A stretch of DNA of 64,000 nt from Prostheceraeus crozeri (lineage: Eukaryota; Platyhelminthes; Polycladida; Euryleptidae): positions 62,001-126,000 of the forward strand of contig CAJQUW010010404.1 in assembly GCA_907163375.1 (NCBI GenBank), given 5' to 3'. The translations under genes were made by a program, and so were the position numbers. Below the pieces are notes generated by a model. It was not told the origin of the DNA, searched no databases, and worked only from the letters and a program-made list of their open reading frames with translations. This document shows positions 21,681-30,221 of the stretch, one piece after another (within the stretch, counting starts at the first letter, position 1; each line of letters opens with the position of its first letter).

Positions 21681-22097
21681 ATGATAATGTCTTTCTCAAA
21701 TGATTGTGGAACACTAAGTTTTCATAGACAAAGCTTAATAGGAACTATTCAAGATTATGTGATAACTTTTCATAAAGATGAGATCAACATCAAATCAGTT
21801 ATTGGTGATACTAGCACTCTATTTTTGAAGTTAATGGACACGTTTTCTAATAGAATTGTAATGGCGAGATTAGTTGCAAAAATTCATTTCAGCCATTTTG
21901 GGAAAGAAGAGGTAGAAGCTCCTTTCTTCCACTTTGCTTCTTATTCGATGGAAGTTGTAGATAATCCCGAAGAATTTTTTGAAAGACATATGGGAAAAAT
22001 TGCTCAACGTCTTAATGCATTTAACCGTCATGGTATCAGTTTAGTGATTGAAGCGATTTCACATATTCACATTCAACTTTGTATAAAAGAAACTTAA
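21681..22097 (+). CDS. famX protein (unknown, conserved in A and B)
   Basis: An intact 138-aa frame. Key conserved stretches are SFHRQSLIGTIQDYVITFHK, FHFASYSMEVVDNPEEFFER with HM.K, and IEAISHIHIQL. Two paralogues in element B (46051-46473 and 49574-50002) share FHR.., (H/R)F(A/G)SY(S/C), FY.RHM.K and a final I..I-H.QL strand. I recognise no domain. The alternating hydrophobic pattern suggests a small alpha/beta protein. It lies between the exonuclease and the RING gene, and overlaps the latter by 19 bp. Confidence 0.7.
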   Translation: MIMSFSNDCGTLSFHRQSLIGTIQDYVITFHKDEINIKSVIGDTSTLFLKLMDTFSNRIVMARLVAKIHFSHFGKEEVEAPFFHFASYSMEVVDNPEEFFERHMGKIAQRLNAFNRHGISLVIEAISHIHIQLCIKET

Positions 22098-22456
22098 AGA
22101 TGCAATGGTACTTGATCGTAGCACAATTGGTTTTCGAGTTGTGTATGCTTACTCTCGAAGTATATTCTTTCTGCACATGTGTCTATTATTTAGAAAAGAC
22201 TATCAAGTTCATGTTTTCAAAAAGACTTGCTTTAGAAGTTGTTAGCAAGAGTGAAAATATGTGCGATGTATGTAAGCGAAAGGATGGAGGTGAAAAACGC
22301 ATCTTTAAGAGATGTAAGCATACTTTTTGCCAGCGCTGTTTCATACGATACTGTATTCAACTTCGTCAATGCAGTCACATTGATATAGCTCATTTTGAGT
22401 GTCACTTCTGTCATTGCAGTTGGCACCTATGCAAATGTGGAAAAATCAAGTTGTAA
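22079..22456 (+). CDS. Membrane-anchored RING-type zinc-finger protein
   Basis: The first 45 residues contain one or two hydrophobic segments (WYLIVAQLVFELCMLTLEVY). The C-terminal half has CDVCKRK, then FKRCKHTFCQRCF and CHFCHCSW, matching C-x2-C...C-x-H-x2-C-x2-C...C-x2-C of RING fingers. A membrane-bound E3 ubiquitin ligase is the best reading; E3 activity is inference. The start overlaps the famX stop; an alternative ATG is at 22100. A pX-like gene follows 17 bp downstream. Confidence 0.7.
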   Translation: MYKRNLKMQWYLIVAQLVFELCMLTLEVYSFCTCVYYLEKTIKFMFSKRLALEVVSKSENMCDVCKRKDGGEKRIFKRCKHTFCQRCFIRYCIQLRQCSHIDIAHFECHFCHCSWHLCKCGKIKL

Positions 22457-22473
22457 CAATGGTTAAATGAGAA

Positions 22474-22824
22474 ATGGCGAAACGCAAAAGTCGAAAGTCT
22501 TCAAAATTTTCTGAGGCCATTCGAGCTCTCCGACGAATGAAAGGAAATCATCGATATAATGCTATACGACATGCTAATGATAAATTTATTCGAGAAATTG
22601 TTTCTCCTGTGAGAAGTTTGAGGACAAAGAAATTATCACCACAACAACGAAAGTTACTTAAGCGACATACTACAAAATTGAGATTCATCTCCAATCCTAA
22701 AGTTACCCTTCAAAGAAAGAGGAAAACTCTAACACAAAAGAGTGGTTTCCTTTCAGCAATACTTCCAATGTTAGCTCCTGTAGTGGGCAACGTATTGGGT
22801 AATATCTTTGGCTTTAGGCGTTAA
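22474..22824 (+). CDS. Basic pX-like virion core/minor capsid protein
   Basis: 116 aa, very Lys/Arg-rich N-terminal two thirds (MAKRKSRKSSKFSEAIRALR, KLSPQQRKLLKRHTTKL), then a hydrophobic Gly-rich C-terminus (SAILPMLAPVVGNVLGNIFG). This layout resembles the small basic core proteins or membrane-lytic proteins of adenoviruses and adintoviruses. It lies directly upstream of the packaging ATPase in a tight cluster. DNA binding inside the virion or membrane disruption are possible roles by analogy. Confidence 0.65.
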   Translation: MAKRKSRKSSKFSEAIRALRRMKGNHRYNAIRHANDKFIREIVSPVRSLRTKKLSPQQRKLLKRHTTKLRFISNPKVTLQRKRKTLTQKSGFLSAILPMLAPVVGNVLGNIFGFRR

Positions 22825-22855
22825 TTGTGCAAATGTTGAGTCTCAAAGTATTAAA

Positions 22856-23461
22856 ATGGATTTCAGACTTCAATGTGATAAAGTTCTGACTGTATCAGGT
22901 CCATCCCATGCAGGTAAAACTGTTTTCACGCTGAATTTGCTAGACAAAAGAAAAGAATTGTTTAGGGAACCTATCAATCGAATTATTTGGTGTTATGGTA
23001 TTTATCAGCCGTCACTCTTTCAGGAACTGCAACGTCGTAACTTTATTCGAAATGAAGGAATTATTCGAGCTGATAAGATAGAGTCCAACGATGTCGTTGT
23101 ATTGGATGATCCATTGAAGGAAATCAAGAATTCTAAAGACGTTACAGATATGTTCACTCGCGTAGCACATCACAAAAGGTGCTTTATAATCTATATCACG
23201 CAAAATTTGTCTCCTGATGGGAAAGAATCCCGCACACGAAACCTGAATACGCACTATTACGCTATCTTTAAGAATCCACGAGATAGAAGTCAATTTGAAA
23301 TTTTAGCGCGACAAGTTTCGCCAACAGGTTCAAAAGCCTCAATTGAAATTTTTCATTTTTCACACGGTTACTTATTTATTGATTTTACACAAGAGTGTCC
23401 GGAAGAATTTAGATTTCGAAGTGATATTTTGAAAAAGCCTATGATTATCTACAAACTATGA
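22856..23461 (+). CDS. FtsK/HerA (A32-like) DNA packaging ATPase
   Basis: About 200 aa. The Walker A sequence SGPSHAGKTVFTLNLL is near residues 15-30, and Walker B DVVVLDDP is about residues 80-87, followed by a sensor-like IIYITQN. This is the genome packaging ATPase family of Polintons, adintoviruses and large DNA viruses. It pumps element DNA into the capsid. I chose the ATG at 22856 because the upstream in-frame region overlaps the pX-like gene and lacks homology. The stop overlaps the next start by 4 bp (ATGA). Confidence 0.9.
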   Translation: MDFRLQCDKVLTVSGPSHAGKTVFTLNLLDKRKELFREPINRIIWCYGIYQPSLFQELQRRNFIRNEGIIRADKIESNDVVVLDDPLKEIKNSKDVTDMFTRVAHHKRCFIIYITQNLSPDGKESRTRNLNTHYYAIFKNPRDRSQFEILARQVSPTGSKASIEIFHFSHGYLFIDFTQECPEEFRFRSDILKKPMIIYKL

Positions 23462-24022
23462 GCTCCTATTCTCGCATGAATGTTATTCCTCAGGATGAAT
23501 ATGTGCAATTGACTGCTTTACAGCAAGTAAGGCAACCTCTAGCAAATCAAAGTTATAAGAATGAATTAAATTATCAGCCAAATGCGCAGATCAAAGATCC
23601 ACATCGCGCAGTTTTATTGCAATCGGAAACTGTTGAAGAATTGAAAAGTTTGAAGAATAAGATGCTTGACTCTGTTCCGACTGCTACACTTTTAGCATCT
23701 CGTGCACATGCAATAGCTCTTTTCAACAGCATTGAACCATATCTCAATGTGAATGATAGAAGTGAAATAATTTCAGATGATAATGAAATTATTGGCGCTT
23801 CACGTTATGAAGACTTGATTCAGTATGCAACACGCAGAAAGCGCCGTCAAGGCTATGTCCCACCTGGTTGGTCTTACTTTCTTAAACTATTGAAAAAGCA
23901 CAATGTTCCAAAATTTGCTTTGAATAATGAAACATTGAAAGAACTTGATTCTATTTCAGGAGTTGATGCTACTTCATCTATTTCACCGGTTAAGAGTAAA
24001 ATGAAAATGCCAAGGAATTGGT
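23458..24022 (+). CDS. Polinton-type structural/accessory protein, 5' part (cut by piggyBac)
   Basis: Starts at the ATGA overlap with the ATPase. The frame runs about 190 residues with a repeated helix pattern (LLQSETVEELKSLKNKMLDS, ASRAHAIALFNSIEPYLNV) and GYVPPGWSYFLKLLKKHNVP before the piggyBac TTAA at 24023. The frame continues 70 bp into the transposon, giving a false C-terminus. The native C-terminal codons lie at 26562-26664 on the far side. The gene sits in the virion cluster. I believe related Polinton proteins exist but cannot name the role. Confidence 0.7.
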
Positions 24023-26561
24023 TTAACCCATTTTTTCCCACTGTTCCCGTAGTGGGAACAAATAAAGAAACTTGTCTAGATCAATTATAAATCATCATGG
24101 GAACAATATTGACGCTGTATATTGTCGATGTAAGGAACCTTTATCATAATGTGCATGTATTTGTTTCTACAGTTGATTATAAATATCAATTTGATCGACG
24201 CGAAATTTGAATATTTGACTCATTATATTTTTCAAGATGGTTCGTCGAAAAACGTGAGTATTGTGACATTCTTTATATTGCGTAGAAAGTAACTAAATGA
24301 TAAATCTACATCAGGATGCAATGGGTATTCGCTCTAATTTGTAATAATTGTATTTTAGAAATACCATTTTCCAAAAAATGCAACTGAATATTTTTGTTCC
24401 CGCAGCGGGAACAGTGGGCAAGGATACCCACATGGTTTTTGACATATCTCAAATTACTTATCTGATTGGGAGCGCTGTTAACATGGACTGTAGTACTCAC
24501 AGAATGTACAACAATCATCTTCATTATATAAAAAAACCACAAAGAATAGACAGAACCAACAAGTGGAGTCAAAACAATACGCGTGAATTGCATTTGAACC
24601 CGGGAGCTTCAGACTCAACACCGTTGACGAAATTGTGTCATTAGTGGAACATGACGATGACATTCACGCTGCATCGGTAGCCATACTTCCACCATCTGAT
24701 GGCGAGGAGTCGCAGGGAGACAGTGGTGATGAAGATGTGATCGGATGTCATAACCTGGAAAATCTGACCGGACGCCAACTTCATGCCGAGGCTGATGCCA
24801 TTGTCAGGGAAAGGTCCGGAACCAGTCGCTCTCTTAGCGATAATCTGCGTGATGAGGACGATGACGACGGAGAACCGGTGGCACCTCCCCCGAAAAGAAG
24901 AAAGATTGAAAGGAAGTGGGTGAAGTTCGACATAAGCAACCCCTTGAATGATTTCTGCTTTGATCAAAGCGAACTTTCTACTGGTGATGAGGGCTTATGT
25001 CGATACCTAGCTGACATGACTATGAATTATGCTCGCAGTAAAGGCGATCATGATTTTTTTGTAAATTATGAGGACATCCGCACTTTCATTGCGATTCTGG
25101 TGTTATCATTATTCTATGTCAGCATTCCACGATGGCGGCTGTTTTGGCAGAATCCAAGGGGAACGTACAATGCATTTGTTGCTGAAGCTATGTCAAGAAA
25201 TACCTTCGAAACCATAAAGAAGTATTTAACATTGCTGTGACAATGCATGCTTGGATCAGGATGACAAATATGCTGAGCTTAGACCATACTTCGCAATGCA
25301 GAATGAGCGCTTCCTGACTTATAGCAAGATTTTGCTTCAAGAAAGTTTGTCTGTGGATGAAAGTATGGTGCCATACTTCGGAAAATACGGATGTAAGCAG
25401 TACATCAAGGGGAAGCCGGTGAAGTTCGGCTATAAGATATGGTGTCTCTGCACTTCGCTGGGATATCTCATACAGTTTGAGCCATATCACCCGAGGCCAC
25501 ATCCATTGAATGGATTACCAATTGGTGCAAGTATTGTGATTGATCAGCTGTCAGAGCTTCCGCCGATCCCCTACAAGATCTACGCAGATCGATACTTCAG
25601 TGGACTGCAACTTGCCGAAATTCTTCTGGAGAAAGGCTACACCGGCACAATAATGGCAAACAGGATTGAAAAATGCCCATTGAAACCTATGAAAAAGGAA
25701 CCACTTGGCTCCATTGATTACAGGAAGGACCAAGGACCGAAGCACCAACGTACTTTGTGCAGAGTGGCAAGATAACACCACAGTCACAATGGTTAGCACT
25801 GTTGACGGGATAGAACCCATAACAAATGCTACACGATGGGACAACTCGGCTAAGAAGAAAATCAGTGTTCCTCAGCCGTCACTGATCAAGAAATACAACG
25901 AGAATATGGGTGGAGTTGACCGGCTCGATCAAAACGTGTCATATTATCGGGTTGGAATTAGATCAAAAAAGTAGTACTTTCAGTTGATTGCCTTCGGCAT
26001 TGATGCTGCAGTTCAAAACTCATGGCAGCTCTACAGAAAAGAGCCAGGAAATAAAGAGGATGGTCTGGGCTTCAGACGAAATATAGTGCAAGCATATCTT
26101 TTGGCAGCGAAAACCAGACAACAATACAAAACGTGAAGGAATCCGAAAAAGATCGCCAGTCGTGTTCCTGAGACAATTCACTATGATAACAGGAATCACC
26201 ACATAACTCATGCAGCGAATCAATCTCTCTGTGCTGTATGCAAGCGAAACTCGAGGAGCAAGTGCGCCAAATGTGACATGAATCTACATAATGCATGCTG
26301 GAAAGACTTCCACGGCATTCTGTAACTCTTTGTGAATTTCTGTAACCAACATTTTATAATGCGTTGTCAGTAAACCACATAGTCCCCTTCGTGCCCACTG
26401 TTCCCACTGTTCCCACTGTGGGAACATTGCATATTTTCTAATATACTGGTTGAAAATTCAATATGAGACGTTTTTCTTATTATTGGACCCTTCCAGAAGT
26501 CATGATATGAATTTAGGAGTCAGGCATGCTTTATTTCATATACCGGGCAAAAATGGGTTAA
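24023..26561 (+). mobile_element. piggyBac element inside element A, TTAA duplication
   Basis: TTAA at 24023-24026 and 26558-26561 flank inverted tips: left CCCATTTTTTCCCACTGTTC, and right, read inward on the minus strand, CCCATTTTTGCCCGG. Subterminal GTTCCC-GGGAAC palindromes recur at about 24048, 24400 and 26400-26425. The insertion splits the gene at 23458-26664. Confidence 0.9.
24635..26325 (+). pseudogene. piggyBac transposase (PGBD-like), frameshifted
   Basis: The acidic N-terminus (DGEESQGDSGDEDV) is followed by the PGBD-like core: FVNYEDIRTFIAILVLS, RWRLFWQNPRGTYNAFVAEA, and after a frame change at about 25240 LSVDESMVPYFGKYGCKQYI (first Asp), YADRYFSGLQLAEILLEKGY (second Asp) and NMGGVDRLDQN (third Asp). 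The Cys-rich end CAVCKRNSRSKCAKCDMNLH closes the protein. Stops or frame changes near 25240, 25770 and 25973 make it inactive. It is a different lineage from the copy at 6283-8050. Confidence 0.85.
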
Positions 26562-26664
26562 GAGATCACCTTCTAAATGCCCTCCCACCCCCATTAAGCA
26601 AACAAGGAGAAGAGAACGACGTAGAAGAACTCCTCCAAAGAAATACATGTTCTCAGACTATTAA
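26562..26664 (+). pseudogene. Severed 3' end of the gene starting at 23458
   Basis: Directly after the right TTAA the same frame as the upstream piece continues as a short, very basic, Pro/Arg-rich tail ending at TAA 26662-26664. The next ATG is 2 bp later. Basic tails are common in virion proteins that touch DNA. Frame agreement across the two TTAA sites supports a clean insertion. Confidence 0.65.
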
Positions 26665-26665
26665 T

Positions 26666-26869
26666 ATGAAGCAGATGTGTTGCTTACCATGTAATGAGCC
26701 GCCGGCAGTAAATGTATCTGTAACTTGTACTTGCTGTGCCAGCTCTCACAATGAGACTCCTAAGCAATGTAAACGTAAATCTCATAAATCCTGTGGTTGC
26801 TGTAAATGCAAAAAGGTAAGAAAGCAAAAACATGAGAAGAAGGAGGAAGAGTCAGTCGTCATCGGATGA
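26666..26869 (+). CDS. Small Cys-rich protein (67 aa)
   Basis: Begins MKQMCCLPCNEPPA and has clustered cysteines (CTCCASSH, CGCCKCKK) then a Lys/Glu-rich end. It starts 2 bp after the preceding stop and overlaps the protease gene by 38 bp. It could bind zinc or be a disulfide-rich virion component. No family is recognised. A longer in-frame reading from 26450 begins inside the piggyBac and is artificial. Confidence 0.6.
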   Translation: MKQMCCLPCNEPPAVNVSVTCTCCASSHNETPKQCKRKSHKSCGCCKCKKVRKQKHEKKEEESVVIG

Positions 26870-27452
26870 GCTTTTAAAGTCAATATATTATGATGTAAAA
26901 CATCCAGCAGGATTTGCATCTATAAAGAAATTGTCAAAAGCGAGTGGTCTTTTGCAATCACAAGTTAAACAGTGGTTAAAGGGTCAAGCTACAAGTTGGT
27001 TGAATGCTGACGATGTTAAAGCTAAAGTACAGCGTATTGCAGATGAAGCTACGTTGAAAGCTTTTGAAAATGTCTATTCGCTAGATACCTTACCGACTAC
27101 TGTAAAACAGTATCCCATCTTTATCGTATTGAACACTCATTCACAGAATTTAGAAGGTGAGCATTGGAAAACTATCTTTTTTGGAAAAGACAGACGTGGT
27201 GAACCATTTGACTCTCTTGCTCAACCTCCGAATATACCAACACAGCAGTGGTTGAGAAAACATACTCGTCAATATCAACGAAATGAGCGCATACTGCAGC
27301 ATTCACTTTCATCAACTTGTGGTGCTTTCGTATTGTACTTCATTTTAAAACGTTTGCATGTAGGTCGATTTAAATCTGTCATTCAAGAGTTTTCATGTAA
27401 TCCATCTTCTAATGAAAAGATGATTTGTATGTTCTATAATGATTTGAAATAA
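26832..27452 (+). CDS. Adenain-type cysteine protease (virion maturation)
   Basis: 206 aa. The catalytic His is in LEGEHWKTIFFG (about residue 110), the acidic partner is in GEPFDSLAQPP, and the nucleophile Cys is in SSTCGAFVLYF (about residue 162), with a Gln upstream in RILQHS. This is the adenovirus/Polinton protease fold (C5/C48-like) that processes capsid precursors. The N-terminal 50 residues (IYYDVKHPAGFASIKKLSKA, VKQWLKGQ) carry a motif I know from Polinton-type proteases and integrases. AATAAA overlaps the stop and recurs 20 bp later. Confidence 0.9.
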   Translation: MRRRRKSQSSSDELLKSIYYDVKHPAGFASIKKLSKASGLLQSQVKQWLKGQATSWLNADDVKAKVQRIADEATLKAFENVYSLDTLPTTVKQYPIFIVLNTHSQNLEGEHWKTIFFGKDRRGEPFDSLAQPPNIPTQQWLRKHTRQYQRNERILQHSLSSTCGAFVLYFILKRLHVGRFKSVIQEFSCNPSSNEKMICMFYNDLK

Positions 27453-27481
27453 AAAGCATCATGTTGGAATAAAAATTGTTT

Positions 27482-28027
27482 TTATTTTACAATCCGTTGG
27501 TTATGTACATACTCGATTAGATAGTCTAGGATCGTATCTGCTTGCATTTCAGATTTCAGTCCAGTAATGATAACTTTACTATTATGAAAGATTGCAACAT
27601 GTACAGGTAACCAGCAAATAATGAGAGCCGCGGAAAAAAGTTCTGCTTCATAACACAAATTGAAACTGCTGCTATGAATATTAAAAAACGATGCATCTTC
27701 ACTCAATTGAGTCGAGATCACCATATTGTTCACAGTCAGATTCGACATCACACACTTATCCCTCTTCCATATCCGTCGTAGTAGTTTCTGCAGCTCTAAG
27801 CGCACTAACCGCGCTGATGAATGAGAAAGGGCGCCAAGAATCTGAACAGCTCCATTTAGAAAGAGTTGAACATTCCGTAAATTGCTCATCTTCACCACTA
27901 ACATTTGCGGTCGACCCGGATAATACTTGCTGTTTGGAATTTGTTGATGTAATGTTGTGAGATCGATTTTGGTATAGAGTCTGATGCATCGGAGAATGTT
28001 GACGATGGTGTAACGATGACGTCTCAT
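27482..28027 (-). CDS. Divergent TATA-binding-protein-like protein (TBP fold)
   Basis: 181 aa with two TBP-like repeats. Repeat 1, about residues 38-95: RPQMLVVKMSNLRNVQLF, then NGAVQILGA and a helix RLVRLELQKLLRRI. Repeat 2, about residues 120-178: LCYEAELFSAALI, PVHVAIFHNSKVIITGLKSE, then a helix ADTILDYLIEYV. Cellular TBP has YEPELFPGLIY followed by a strand, SGKVVLTGAK and a helix in the same order. The element B homologue (51439-51979) is closer in YETELFPTALI. It is convergent with the protease, with AATAAA overlapping its stop, and is transcribed from a TATAAAAGG box. I infer a transcription factor for the element's own genes. Confidence 0.75.
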   Translation of the reverse strand: MRRHRYTIVNILRCIRLYTKIDLTTLHQQIPNSKYYPGRPQMLVVKMSNLRNVQLFLNGAVQILGALSHSSARLVRLELQKLLRRIWKRDKCVMSNLTVNNMVISTQLSEDASFFNIHSSSFNLCYEAELFSAALIICWLPVHVAIFHNSKVIITGLKSEMQADTILDYLIEYVHNQRIVK

Positions 28028-28061
28028 GATGAAGAAATGAGTAAATAGAGCGATTTATCTT

Positions 28062-28070
28062 CCTTTTATA
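28062..28070 (-). promoter_or_regulatory. TATA box of the TBP-like gene (A)
   Basis: TATAAAAGG on the minus strand, about 35 bp before the ATG at 28025-28027. GGGAAAAGTATAAAAGG is shared with the TBP-like gene of element B (51391-51405). Confidence 0.7.
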
Positions 28071-28080
28071 CTTTTCCCAA

Positions 28081-28367
28081 CTACCTTGATGAAATGTGAA
28101 GCAGATAGAAAGTTAGGAATGATAGATTTATATTCGTTGCTTTTTTAGTCGCAACCATATGCGATTTCCTATGCGCTAATGTCTTTTCACATAGAAGTAT
28201 CTCAAGTCCTTCATAATATGATTTAGGCATTGAAAATGTCGATATGATAAAGCAAATACTCTTCTTACATTTCCAGTATAATCTTTGAAACATACGTTTC
28301 GTTCATGATCAATCTCAACATATTGTAGGATATCCAATTTCCAAGTCTTCAGGATGGAGTGTGACAT
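28081..28367 (-). pseudogene. PC4-like small protein, copy 1 (frameshifted)
   Basis: The minus-strand frame starts at 28367 with KTWKLDILQYVEIDHERNV and continues CFKDYTGNVRRVFALSYRHF then LNHIMKDLRYF. A frame change near 28180 breaks the C-terminal half. It is a tandem duplicate of 28389-28757. The strand-turn-strand pattern followed by -LS/TxxQ/Hxx.LN.IM.D(L) resembles the PC4/p15 single-stranded-DNA-binding coactivator core (GISL...QW..L...I..ID). It lies directly upstream of the TBP-like gene. Confidence 0.5.
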
Positions 28368-28388
28368 TGTGTTGAAGATGGTGTATGA

Positions 28389-28757
28389 TTAAGATTTGCG
28401 TAGCAATGCGATGAACTCGCGTCGAATGAATGACATAATGGAGCGATGTACACATCTTTTATATTTTTCCCAATTACATTTGCGAAATGAGAAATAGATG
28501 GAAAGATGAGAATGATAGATTTGAATTTCATTTCTGTGATGTTGAAGCCAATCTTGATTACCCAAGGAGATGAATTTCAACGTTTTGAAATATTCCAAAT
28601 CCCTCATGATGTCATTAAGATTGAAAAATTGTCGCCATGTTAATGTAATTCCTTTCGATGTATTTCCATAAGAATTCTTGAAATGAACGTTTCCATCGCG
28701 ATCAACTTTACTATATTGTAGAGAGTCCAAAATCCAAGTCTTCATGATGTTATGCAA
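28389..28757 (-). CDS. PC4-like small protein, copy 2
   Basis: 122 aa. Residues 1-60 carry LQYSKVDRDGNVHFKN and GITLTWRQFFNLNDIMRDLE, similar to the PC4 motif in which a GISL strand runs into a QW-containing helix. The rest is a basic/aromatic region not found in cellular PC4 (NWEKYKRCVHRSIMSFIRRE). The start is 25 bp from the divergent gene at 28782, so the two share a promoter region. The PC4 assignment is inference from pattern only. Confidence 0.5.
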   Translation of the reverse strand: MHNIMKTWILDSLQYSKVDRDGNVHFKNSYGNTSKGITLTWRQFFNLNDIMRDLEYFKTLKFISLGNQDWLQHHRNEIQIYHSHLSIYFSFRKCNWEKYKRCVHRSIMSFIRREFIALLRKS

Positions 28758-28781
28758 ATTGGTAATGTATAGATTACCGAA

Positions 28782-30183
28782 ATGAAAATTTCATTCTATC
28801 ATGTTTTGCTTAGCAATGTGGCAACAAATAGATTTGTTGGCAATCGAGCTGCTATCTTTTCTACTCCCACTGATAATACACAACAGCTGAATGGGAAGTG
28901 GGAAGTAGGCGTCACCCAAGTTGTTCACAGTGACTATGTCTATACCTTTGATCATGAAGTGATGACTATTAATATGAGACGCACAGCTGCCTATCAGTGT
29001 GAAGAGGGATGTCGAGTTTACATTCCGAAATGGCCGAAGAAAGATTTCTCAACATGTAAAAAATTCGTATTTGATTTCCTGAATAAAGCATGTAGACACA
29101 TTGTCGAGTTTACTCCCCACAATGGTGAATATGATCATATGTATGATGCAGTTGATAAAGATTGGATTGCTGCTTTGAGTCCTAGTTTAAGAAATGATTT
29201 AGGTTACTTTGCTAGCGCCTTGACAAGCTATGATAATTATAAAGCTAATTACTATCCAAGAGGTTGCAAAAATTTAATTTATAAAGAGAAAGCCTATTAT
29301 GTGGATCTTATTCCGAAAATTGAAGACGTTGGTGAAGACGATTGTGATTAAGGCAAGAAAGACGAACATGACTCCTGAAGCATTATTGAAGAAATCTAAT
29401 TATCTCCTTCGAGTAGATGGTGAACAAGTGGCAACATCAACTTATAACAAAGGGTCTAATAATATCGTAATCAATAAACTAAAGGATGATGATATAGTAT
29501 TGGTTTGTTCAGAAGATTTTCATCAGTTCTTTCGACATCGTTCTGCAGCTCTTCATGGAAAATTCAAAATGCGCTATCTGAGACATAATAGTTAAAATCA
29601 ATTTGATACAGAATGGTCGGTATCTTTATACAGAAAGTGTATAGATCCTTTAGATGGTATCTTGCATAAAACAAGAGTGTTGATACCTCGCATTATCACT
29701 TCAGTGAAATTGGCTATAAATTATTTGAATGAAGTGATTAATGAACAGCATCTTTCTTTTTCTGAAAAAGAGGGTGTTCTGTCTCTTTGTGTAAGTGAGA
29801 AAAATATTGATCTGATTATGGACAATACCCTAATGGACATTCTGGGATTTGATCAAAATACTTTTAAAAGTGGTACTGTAACAAAAGCTAGCGCGAGCAT
29901 ATCGTTATCGCGTCGTATTAACTATTTTCAGATATATTCCAATATTTGTGAAGATGTACGTGTGGGAGATGTTGAAGCTCCACTTCTAGCAATGATACCC
30001 TACCAACCAAAAAGCAATAGTACTCTATCTGAGCATACTTTTCAGAAAGTGCATTATACAAAATTAAAATCAAACTATATGCCACAAATTGATATTGCAA
30101 TTTATGACGATGCTGGTGCGTTGATTCCTATTCATAAAGATGCTGTGACAAGTGTCACACTCCATTTTCGAATGAAGAATTAA
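28782..30183 (+). pseudogene. Candidate virion protein 1, WEVG family (about 465 aa, broken)
   Basis: Pieces 28782-29351, 29299-29595 and 29662-30183 form one gene with a frame change near 29320 and breaks near 29595-29660. The N-terminus has FYHVLLSNVATNRFVGN, then LNGKWEVGVTQVVHSDYVYT. The same opening (LPSN.S...FPNN...LEG.WEVG) occurs in the next gene and in many Polinton-associated proteins of invertebrates. The beta-rich pattern and position in the virion cluster suggest a capsid or vertex protein; I cannot say which. A shared divergent start region with the PC4-like gene is likely. Confidence 0.55.
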
Positions 30184-30221
30184 TGCAAAATTGTGGAAAT
30201 ATATATTTCCAATGTAAATGA

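Noticed and set aside
24478-24967. Minus-strand frames opposite the second piggyBac
   Set aside because: Antisense shadows of the transposase; no motifs.
26450-26869. 139-aa frame with Cys-rich end
   Set aside because: Its first third is piggyBac terminal DNA and its second third is another frame of the preceding gene. Only the part from ATG 26666 is a plausible protein.
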